Shown: in pieces, positions 36,810 to 45,320 of the stretch
Numbering within the stretch: the first letter of the stretch is position 1
How the letters are laid out: each line of letters starts with the position of its first letter
Source: Trichopria drosophilae
Taxonomy: Eukaryota; Arthropoda; Insecta; Hymenoptera; Diapriidae
Length of the DNA stretch: 64,000 nt
Assembly: GCA_030407085.1 (NCBI GenBank)
Contig: CM059584.1
Span: 7,998,001-8,062,000 of the forward strand
Direction: 5' to 3'
Notes under the pieces: model-generated
Told to the model about the DNA's origin: nothing
The model's input: the letters and a program-made list of their open reading frames with translations, nothing else
The model's database searches: none
Program-made: the position numbers and the translations under genes

Positions 36810-37375
36810 CGAGGTAAGAATTTAAATCTAAACCCTTCTTTCGATGGGAGTTACATATCACCGAAATGAGAAATTAGGTGTAATTCCTTCTTTCAATGGA
36901 GTTATATCAACGAGATAAGAATTTAGGTCTAATTCCATCTTTCTTTGGGAGTTATATCAATGATATAAAAATTTAGGTCTCATTCCTTCTTTTGATGGGA
37001 ATTATTTCATCGATATAAGAATTCAAACCTAATTTCAACAGTATATCAATTTAAATCTAAACCCTTCTTTCAATGGGAGTCATATCAACTACGTAAGAAT
37101 TTAAATCTGATTCCTTCTTTCGATGGGAGTTACATCAAAGATATACGAATTTAGGTCAGTATATATAACTCCCATCGAAAGAAGGTATTAGGTCTAAATT
37201 CTTATATCGATGATACAACTCCCATCGAAAAGAGGAATTAGACCTAAATTCGTATATCGTTGAAATAAGTCACACCGAAATAAGGAATTAGACCTGAAGT
37301 CTCATATTGTTAATATAACTCAATTCGAAAGAAGGAATTACATTTAAATTCTTGTATCTTTGAAATACCTCCCAT
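36810..37375. repeat. 50-bp satellite that switches orientation
   Basis: Units of about 50 bp (AATTTAGGTCTAATTCCTTC plus TTTCGATGGGAGTTATATCA) repeat about seven times in the forward direction to about 37,158. They then continue about four times as the reverse complement to about 37,375. The unit ends are themselves complementary (GATATAAG and TTATATC). Two further units lie in each arm of the palindrome just upstream. Confidence 0.8.
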
Positions 37376-38156
37376 GCGAGCTGATCAGCTGATGTAACTT
37401 TTATAGGTTATGACGCTCTGCTGGAACTGTTCGGCGAACACTGAGTGTTCGCAATGGGACAAGAGAAAGAGAGTGAAAGGGGAAAATAGCGCGCATGTGT
37501 GCACGAGAAAGAAACATACAGATAGTATTTCCTACCGTCAAACACGTCGATGTAAACATTTCAAAAGTGTCTGGCGGTACTATCTAGTTAGTAAAAACCG
37601 TGCATCTCAGAAGCTTATTATCTAAAGATAGTAAATGCTACCAATGGAGATGACTATGTCAAATTTTACTATCTAATTAGTAAATTTTACTACTTTAGTG
37701 ACTGTGCCAGCCAACTATTTTTTCCGTGTACCATTTTGAAGCTGAAACATTTTGGACGCGATATTTCCGAGTTCTCTGCGTTGCAATTTCCCGGTGTAAA
37801 TTGACGATTTATGAAAAAAATATTTAAAAATTTTGCGTTTTTTTGGATAAAAACAGCTGTATCTTTTTTGGAAAGAGTTTTGGACCAATTCTTTTTGCAG
37901 AATCTAAAAGAGCAGCCTTTTTTACGTAAGAAACATTGGGTGCAGATTTTTTTTCTTGGCCATAACATTATCCAATATCGCGCTGAAATTGGCGTTTAAA
38001 AAGTGTCCGTCCCGTCCTTAACGGGTTAATCGGATACATTGATATCGAATGTCAACGCTAAATACAATTAAGGAATATTACAATATTCCTTATTAACTGT
38101 ATTTTTGTAATTGAGTTTTAACTTTCTAACTAACACGTACATTTTAATATTTGTAG

Positions 38157-39840
38157 CTGATCGAAAATATTTAGAAGACCTTGAATGCGACCACGAAGGT
38201 AATATTCTGCCTAGAGAGATAAGAATTTGTAAAATGTCTGTGAACAAAAATGCAAATTTAAGGCAGACCACGGAGGCGGAAATTGTTCAAGACATTTTTG
38301 GGGTATGGATATGTCTCACAACGTATATTGTTGTAAAAATTCATTAATTTAATGAACATATATTATACACGTCGTATATTATTTACTTTATGATGCTATT
38401 TTGTAATGTTTGTTTTACAGTATGATGAAACTACCGAAAATGCGATCGAACGAGTGGTGGACGAGTCCTTGGACGAGCCTATTGCAGGGCCTAGTGCAGA
38501 GCCCTCCGCGTCCACTTCTGTGCAGAAAGGTATATAATTGTATTTTCACAGCTAAATATTATTTTTCACTTAATTATGTAAATAATAATTAATTGAATGA
38601 AACATGATTTTCAGTAATAATTGAAACATGCACCCAGTTGCAGAAACACATGAAAACCCTGATGGGAGTAGTAGGTGCCGATAAAGAAAACACAGAAGAA
38701 GACACCGTAAGTACATTCTGCATTTTTGCGGGCAAATATGTAAACATACAGTAAGGCAACAATAACCCACGAAGTAACAAATATTTGTATAAAATTACTG
38801 CGCCATTCAGAATAGTAAAATTATAATTTTGCAGTGATCAAATTACATCTCTCAGAGTGCATAATTAATACGACCTACTTTAAAAGCAGTAATTTTACAA
38901 TGTTGTAGAAAATTACATACAGGGATATTCCATGCTAAACGGGCCACTTTTTTAAAATATTTTTTTATTTTTAAATATTCATTAATTCGCAATTATACTA
39001 CTGTAAGTGATGCTTGAATCTGTTAATTTTTTAGGCAAATCTCACTGGCTCGCAAAATTAAGACTTATATGATATGCAGCAATGTTATGGTTAATATGTC
39101 ATGTACAAATTTATATGAAATTATAGGTGGAATTAATGCCAAAAATGCGGGGTCCGAATAAATAAAATTCAGGCCATATTAATCACCAAAAAATGGGAGG
39201 CCAACCCCGCCGAAGTGACGAGGCAGCTGTTATTAGTTATTTACGGCAAGGACACCCTAAAAACAATGTCCGCTACCGGAAAAGGTGGTAGAGTAGGAGT
39301 GCCGGAGAATGTGCGAGATGCCATATTTTGTAAGAATTTGACATTTATTAAATTTTATTATAATTAAAGTAAGAATGTAATATGTTGTATCTTTATATTA
39401 ATTCTTTTTACCTTTTTTTAGATCACATATGTACCAGGTGCTCAGTCAAATTAACCAGAGTTAAATTCATAAATAAAATAACTAAATTTTGTAATGACCT
39501 AAGAAATCCGCGCAATAAGCGGAGGAAAAATTTAGCCGAAAAAACTATTGAAAATGACAGCAGTGAAAACCTTCTAATAAGAGAAAATGAGACCAGTGAG
39601 CCCGCGAGGATGAATGTTGTGAATGTGCCAGTTTTGAAAGAGATGGGAGAACGTGAAAAAAGAATGAGTGAAGTGAACAAACGGAAATTAATTGATAATG
39701 AAATGAATGTTGTAAATGTGCCAGTTTTGAAAGAGATGGGAGAACGTGAAAAAAGAATGAGTGAAATGAACAAACGGAAATTATTTGATAATGAAATGAA
39801 TGAGTCAGTCAGAGGTAAGCGATTGAAAAAAAAAGAATGA
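38157..39840 (+). CDS. BEN-domain protein (exons 2-6)
   Basis: The exons are 38,157-38,302, 38,421-38,529, 38,615-38,706, 39,173-39,329 and 39,422-39,840, all with GT-AG boundaries and compatible phases. The encoded order is a charged start (DRKYLEDLE), a Ser/Pro/Glu-rich linker (about residues 53-90), a short helical piece, and then a BEN domain. The BEN domain spans exon 39,173 and the start of the last exon (EVTRQLLLVIYGKDTLKTMS, then GVPENVRDAIF, and a basic VKLTRVKFINK tail). The C-terminus is a highly charged low-complexity tail with a 31-residue duplication. BEN domains bind DNA and are found in insect transcriptional repressors and insulator factors, so a nuclear DNA-binding role is inferred. 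The size is about 310 aa if the 34,707 exon is used. I do not recognise the ortholog. An alternative acceptor at 39,126 would put a stop in frame. Confidence 0.75.
39610..39795 (+). repeat. 93-bp tandem duplication in the BEN gene's last exon
   Basis: ATGAATGTTGT starts at 39,610 and again at 39,703. The two 93-bp units differ at only a few positions, and 93 is divisible by three, so the frame is kept. This adds 31 charged residues (NVPVLKEMGEREKRMSE core). It is a recent in-frame expansion. Confidence 0.9.
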
Positions 39841-40018
39841 ACGACAAAAGAGAGAGAATGAAAGAGAGAGGCGACATGAGTTTGAGCGAAGACGAGAGAA
39901 TGGTTATGAATGGAATAGAATGAAAGATAGGAAAAATGAGTCTCGGCGAAAGAGAGAGTATGAAAGAAAAAGGAATGGAAGTGAAACACAAGAAAATGTT
40001 AAGAGATACAAGAAATAA
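39841..40018 (+). other. Open -1 frame continuing past the BEN gene stop
   Basis: A run of nine A residues (39,826-39,834) precedes the TGA at 39,838. Reading one frame over, the sequence stays open for 60 more codons to a TAA at 40,016-40,018. It encodes an Arg/Glu-rich tail like the preceding one (EYERKRNGSETQEN core). This could reflect a one-base error in the homopolymer, a recent frameshift, or simply the purine-rich composition. Confidence 0.4.
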
Positions 40019-40620
40019 ATTTCAATTTGTATTAACCAAATAAATAATAACTGTATTAAAACTGAACTTGATAATCATTGAACCTATCTGAACCTGTCAT
40101 TGAGCCATTATGCTAAGCCAAATAATTGCAATAAATACAAAATATATAAAAAGATGGGTTGCTCAGCGTACCACCATCTCATAAAGGGTTACATTTTTGC
40201 TGTTGTCTTCATTATTATTTCATCAAGAACTCCCCCATCCCCTTTGAGCAATGTTCTCTTTCAACGAGATTTAATACTCTTACCTTTCATAGCCACAGTT
40301 TCAGGGGCACACAAAAATGTTTTATTCTCACCAGAAAGAAGTAAAAGTTTTTCCATATATTTTTTGTTCTTCTTTGCTGTACTGGGTTTGAATAAATATT
40401 TTCCCTGTAATTTGTTTGTGGAGTAATACTTGTTAATAATATGGACAATATAGCTAGGAAATATTAAAAAAAACCAACGAAGTTTCAACGTGAGGCATGA
40501 CAGATTCTCTAACCTGAAGTAAAATTTAAAATGCAAATCTTTTTTACCATCGTCTTGTAAACATTCTTTCCTTTCTGAAGGAATTGCTATTACATGTAAA
40601 GACGATTCCATAGCAGTATT
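40019..40620. other. 3' flank of the BEN gene, no feature seen
   Basis: AATAAATAATAA-type strings near 40,038 could serve as the poly(A) signal of the BEN gene. Overlapping short frames on both strands have no recognisable content. Confidence 0.4.
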
Positions 40621-41640
40621 TGTGCCGCCGCTTTATCGCACCAGGAGTGGGCTTCTTTTGCCGTATGCGTGCCGCACGTCTGCCGTTTGTGTGCCGCATT
40701 TTCCAATTCGATCAAGAAATACATGGCCGCACTTTTACCGCCGCTTTTCCGCACCTGAACCGGATTTGTTTTGCCCTATGTGTTCCGCAGGTCTGCTGTT
40801 TATGTGCCGCATTTTCCAATTCGATCGACAGATGGATTGCCGTACTTTTTCCGTCGCTTAGCCGCACTTGGACCGGATTTGTTTTGCCATATGTTTGCCG
40901 GACGTCTGCCGTTTGTGTGCCGTATTTGCCAATTCGATCGAGAAACACATGGCCGCACCTTTCCCGTCGCTTTGCTGCACCCGAACCGGATTTGTTTTGC
41001 CGTATGCGTGCCGCACGTCTGCCGTTTGTTTGCCGTATTTGACAATTCGATCGAGAAATACATTGCCGTATTCGTGCCATCCTTTTGCCGCACCTGGACC
41101 GGATTTGTTTTGCCGTTTATATGCCGCACGTCTGCCGTTTATGTGCCGTATTTTCCAATTCGATCGACAGATGGATTGCCGTACTTTTGCCGTCGCTTAG
41201 CCGCACTTGGACCGGATTTGTTTTTCCATAAGTGTGCCGGACGTCTGCCGTTTGTGTGCCGCAATTTCCAATTCAATCGCGAAATACATTGCCGTTTCCG
41301 TGCCATCCTTTTTCCGCACCTGGACCGGATTTGTTTTGCCGCTTAAATGCCGCACGTCTGCCGTTTGTGTGCCGTATTTTTCAATTCGATCGAGAATTAC
41401 ATTGCCGCACTTTTGCCGTCGCTTTGCCGCATCTGGTACGGATTTGATTCGCCGTATACGTGCCGCACGTCTGCCGTTTGGGTGCCGTATTTTTCAATTC
41501 AATCGAGAAATACATTGCCATATTCGTGCCGTCGTTTTGCCGCACCCGAAGCGGACTTCTTTTGCCGAATGCTTGCCGCACGTCAGGCGTTCCTATGCCG
41601 TACTTTGAGATCTGGCCAGAAAAATAGCGCCACATGTTGG
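40621..41640 (+). repeat. 113-bp GC-rich minisatellite, about nine units
   Basis: The GGATTTGTTT landmark recurs near 40,760, 40,876, 40,987, 41,099, 41,213, 41,327 and 41,440, a spacing of 111-116 bp. Diverged units flank these on both sides. Each unit carries many CCG triplets, often spaced about 11 bp apart (TGCCGTATGCG, TGCCGCACGTC, TGCCGTTTGTG), and an AATTCGATCGA block. The period is not a multiple of three, so the long frames seen on both strands read through every phase and are artefacts of the repeat. Confidence 0.9.
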
Positions 41641-41780
41641 CCGTACATGTGCCGCATCTTCGCCGCATTTCGATGGTTTTGAACCGCTTCAGTTTGCCGG
41701 ATTAAGTACCGTTTCGGCCGTACGTACGGTGCCGGTCCTCTGCCGTATTTTTGCCGGACGAAATTTTTTTACTCGGGAAG
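41641..41780 (+). repeat. CCG-rich flank ending TTTTTTACTCGGG
   Basis: Irregular CCG motifs continue (GCCGTACGTACGGTGCC near 41,716) until TTTTTTACTCGGG at 41,764-41,777. The same end string closes the small element at about 28,838. This hints that the minisatellite lies within a transposon whose other end (CCCGAGTAAAAAA) I cannot find nearby. Confidence 0.4.
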
Positions 41781-44264
41781 TTATCACATGGCCGTGATTA
41801 ACGATTTCAGGTTCGTTACACATGCATCTTTTAGCGCCATTGCATAAATAAATATTCCTAGTAAATGTTAATACATAAAAAAATGTGTTTCATACTTGAA
41901 TCTTTAAGTTTTATAGAACACAAAACAATTAAGTAATAAACTGAATATTTTCAAATGCAAATTGTGTTCCAAGAATGCTCCTGTATCGGAAATGCGTGTT
42001 GTTTTGTTCTGCATAAGCACCAATTCGATACTGGTCTGTCCTGCGGCAACTTCAAAATGTGATTAAACAAGGCCACGCTTTCCTTTCATCAATGCAGCGA
42101 CATCTACCTAACTCGCCACCTTTGGAAATACATTGTAACGGGAACCTTTTTTTCCTATTCAGTTTACTCCCCCTGAACTCACTAGTTGTCATCAAAATTT
42201 AGAAATGAAACTGTGATTCCTGCATTTATAGGAAACGAAGGTATTGTTTATGACATCGTTAAAGTTTCAAGTGCATCTCGGAGCGTGGTTGAACAAACTC
42301 TGGAACATTCAGTTGGTTTAAAATACATTTGGTTTGGTAGGTGCGCAAATCCTATGCAAAACCAGTGTACATACCGTTTTTGGCATAGAAATATTTGGCA
42401 TAGAAGATATAATCTATCTATGATGGGATTTCTTGGAATTTATAGGTTTAATGTAAATATCAATTTGAGTAAACATATAAATAAATAAATGTATAGAAGT
42501 CATTAGGATCTCAGAGTACGTCGAGCGCGTTATTTTTATCTTCTTATGTGTAAAATTTTGGATTCGAAATCTATTGGGTTCGATATTAAAATGAAAACGG
42601 AGAAAATATCCCTCTAGCGCTTAAAATTGGAACTATTGCGAAAAATGCACTGAAATCCCAGTGACGCATTTACATTTATTTACATTCTTACTCCAATTAA
42701 TATTTACATCAGACCCATAAATTCCAAGAAATGCCATCATATAAACTATATATATATATATATTTCACAAAATCTACATATATACTTTTCTGCCAAATTA
42801 CAACTTTGGAGGTGTTTATATTAAATCACTAGAAATTACTAGGCGTGTTACGAAAGTGACTAAAAATGTCTATAATAACTACATGCGAGAATGAATATTA
42901 TTTTTTTATTTCTGTTTTCAACTATTGCATTCAATAATTTTTATTTTATTATCTACAGAAATTAAACTTAACAATTGCACAAAATGAGAACGTTGGGAAT
43001 GCAATTGAATATAAAAAATATATATATATTAATATACTAAATTTAGTATCCTAATAATTTAGTTTGATTGCTTTTATTGCGAGAACATATAAATGAAAAA
43101 ACAACATTAATATTTCTAATGCGACATGTAATGGAACTGACATTTCGATCACATTTTACTAAAAAATAAATAAAATATATGTTATGATTATATAATTCTT
43201 CTATGAAACAAATAAACCCAATATCATGTTTCCACAAGAGTAAATCGTATTTATAGTATATATTTGAACTAATTAAAGCTATTGACATCAAACACCCCAG
43301 TTATTTGAGAATAACTCAAATCGAAAAATCAAAAAATTCTATCAATAATTAATATGATTTTTGAAAGCATAACTGTAAAGAATACGTGTTTGATATTCTT
43401 ATTCAAATTTGTGCCTTTAAGGAGTACGCCATTCTTATATACATTTATTTTCATATGGAACCAAACTATACAACAGGTAAATATCAAATAATTCTTTCAA
43501 ATGGAGAATCCAAAATGGAAGATGATTTTTTAAAATAATTATCGTATTCGTTTAAAATTGTTATGGGAGGGTATTTAGTTACTTCAATACGATTTTTGTC
43601 ATTTTTAATTTAGATCCAGCATCATTCATTGTGTTTGGGTATTACGCCTGTTATCTTTATTTCTCACATGAAGGTATGAAGGGTAGCATGACAAAAGGGG
43701 TCAAGCGTCAAATATTCGAAAATGAGATTTTTTCATAAAAAAATTAAGCAAATTCATTTACACATTTCCGTAAAAAGATTTTCTTGTTAATTGCGCTTTT
43801 GAATTTGTTTTTAATGAAAATTTAAGTCACAAAATGTTCCAGTTTTAATTTCAATTTAAACTTGACTAAAAACAACAGAAGAGTAAAGTTGAAATCGCTA
43901 TGTTCGGTACTATATATTTACTTGAAATTACTATGTTCGACAGTATGTATTTATAATAAACACTACGACAATTGTGGGGTTCCCATAAAAAATTAATACC
44001 GTATATGAAGGATACGGCAGTAATTTGCGCAACAATATCTAAATTAAAAACTATTGCATATTTTTATCTAAATGAGGGCATAACAGCTATTCTAATCAAT
44101 ATGTCCAATTTCCTGAGAGAGGGTCAAAAACATGAAATGATATTTTTTTTAAATTGTTTGTTTTATAAAACCATAGTCTTACAATGAATCTTACTCTATT
44201 TACTTAGCCTAAACTCAGTTTTTAGTTTAGTATATACTTAACACTATTTAATCCCATTTTTAAC
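41781..44264. other. AT-rich intergenic DNA
   Basis: There are several open frames of 70-100 codons (42,186-42,488 plus, 43,043-43,291 minus and 43,972-44,187 plus) without recognisable domains, splice sites or composition change. A short TA run lies near 42,750-42,763. I see no supported gene. Confidence 0.45.
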
Positions 44265-44459
44265 TTATTTTAGGTATAAATTCCATAGCCCACTGTTTTT
44301 TGGAAACGATACCAGAAGTAAATTGATTAATTCTTTTTGATTACTTCCATACTTCTGATAGTTCCAGATAATATGATCAAGAGTTTCTTCTTCCATTCTG
44401 TAGCTGCAGTTCGATTCAGTAACAAAACTTACTCGTGCAAGTGACGCTGCTAGATGGTA
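44265..44459 (-). pseudogene. LINE ORF2 C-terminal fragment
   Basis: Read on the minus strand, 64 codons and a stop encode a segment with the hallmarks of the C-terminal region of non-LTR retrotransposon ORF2. It has an HLAASLARVSFV stretch, a Cys, then EEETLDHIIW, followed by an aromatic/charged stretch. In full-length elements this part forms a Cys/His motif after the reverse transcriptase. Here the final Cys of the usual pattern is replaced by Tyr, and everything upstream is missing. It is a 5'-truncated, dead relic. Confidence 0.7.
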
Positions 44460-44665
44460 GTGATTCTACTTACACCTACTTACCCATGTTATGTATGGTC
44501 TCGTGACTTTTTTTTTATTAAATCATATCTGATATCATGACTCTTTTTTCTTCGGATGAAAATCACGCGTTTTTATGTATAAATTCAAATAATTCGCTAC
44601 TCATTTTAATCTCATTCCAATTTTAAAGTACTTATTCAATTATTAATAGGAACGTTGCGATAGTA

Positions 44666-44929
44666 CAGTAGAGTCCCGGTATATTTGCGTCTCGCTATAT
44701 TTTCGTCCCAGCATATTTGTCCAATTCCGTATCGTTATATTTGTCTGCCGCCGCTATCTTTTTCCCCCACCTTGTTCGCTGGGACCTCAGGAAGGGCCTG
44801 ATGTGACATCACGAACGTAACGCGACTGAGAAGAGTGGGAGAAGCGGTACTTCCCTTCTTTTGACAAATATAAGGAGACGGGAGGGGAAGGCGAGGAACC
44901 GAGTGGGCAAATATACCGGGACTCTACTT
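44666..44929. mobile_element. 264-bp pogo/Tigger-like MITE with TA target site
   Basis: The termini are CAGTAGAGTCCCGGTATATT and its complement (AATATACCGGGACTCTACTT), flanked by TA at 44,664-44,665 and 44,930-44,931. The CAG start, the length of the inverted repeats and the TA duplication fit non-autonomous pogo/Tigger-type Tc1/mariner elements. The interior is GC-rich and holds no gene. Confidence 0.85.
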
Positions 44930-44930
44930 T

Positions 44931-45320
44931 ATTCGAACTTTCTTCACAACAAAATCTAATGTAGCCAAAGAATGGGGTTCACCGGTAAAATTTTTTTATT
45001 ATTTAATAAATTATATTATTTTATTATTTAAAAAATTATATAAAATCGAAAAAAAAAATTAATTTATTAATTTGGGTATTTTATTTGCCAATTATAAACT
45101 CTTCCATTTGATGCCACACGAAACTGGCGCACGTTCAAACGGAAGAGTTTTTAATTAGCAAATAAAATACCCAAATTAATGAGTGAATTGTTTTTTAGAT
45201 TTTATTTGTGTTATTTATGATGTAAATTATTATTTAAAACAATAAGAAACAATAAAAAAATTTTACCGGTGGACCCCATTCTTTGGCTACATTAGATTTT
45301 GTTGTGAAGAATGTTAGAAT
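44931..45320. mobile_element. 390-bp foldback element abutting the MITE
   Basis: The arms 44,931-45,105 and 45,141-45,320 are reverse complements (TCTAATGTAGCCAAAGAATG near 44,955, AAACTCTTCC at the inner end), around a 35-bp loop. The left end begins immediately at the right border of the pogo-like MITE. One may have inserted into the end of the other, or the MITE may have used the TA at the foldback's edge. Confidence 0.8.

Larger units (their letters stand above)
31267..37727. mobile_element. 6.46-kb nested insert with ACGGAAAAAA ends
   Basis: The insert begins ACGGAAAAAA and ends TTTTTTCCGT, and GTAC lies on both sides (31,263-31,266 and 37,728-37,731). The same site in the opposite palindrome arm (30,363-30,368) reads GGTACC once. 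The uninterrupted site is thus visible in the same window, which proves an insertion. The duplication can be read as GTAC with ACGG ends, or as TA with CACGGAAAAAA ends. The terminal repeats are short and the sub-terminal parts are not mirrored. It contains two further palindromes, a satellite and a GC-rich promoter-like block, and no recognisable transposase. Confidence 0.8.
30059..38029. mobile_element. TTAA-flanked palindromic element (piggyBac-type), split by a nested insert
   Basis: TTAA occurs at 30,059-30,062 and 38,026-38,029. Just inside, the ends read CCCTTTACGGACGGGACGG and, on the other strand, CCCGTTAAGGACGGGACGG. The left arm runs about 30,063-30,851. The right arm is 30,901-31,266 and, after the insert, 37,732-38,025. 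Rejoining the right arm shows a long foldback element of about 1.5 kb around a loop of about 49 bp. The TTAA target and CCC-starting termini fit non-autonomous piggyBac-superfamily elements. No transposase is present. The frames at 30,120-30,578 and 37,690-37,968 are two mirrored reads of the same arm. Confidence 0.85.

Noticed and set aside
30120..37968. Mirrored frames beginning MLWPRKKICTQC
   Set aside because: They are reads of the two arms of the TTAA palindrome; they diverge into broken sequence and show no domain despite a few Cys residues.
39423..39989. 188-codon minus-strand open frame opposite the BEN gene's last exon
   Set aside because: It is the complement of a purine-rich, duplicated coding stretch; such composition removes stops on the other strand. 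The Ser/Phe/Leu-rich product has no domain, and the plus strand has proper exons.
40622..41682. Many long overlapping frames on both strands across the 113-bp array
   Set aside because: The repeat period is not divisible by three and lacks stops in several phases, so every frame looks open. Identical short peptides recur in different frames. It is a minisatellite, not a protein repeat.
42186..42488. 100-codon plus-strand frame
   Set aside because: No domain, no splice or start context, and AT-rich codon use like the surrounding intergenic DNA.
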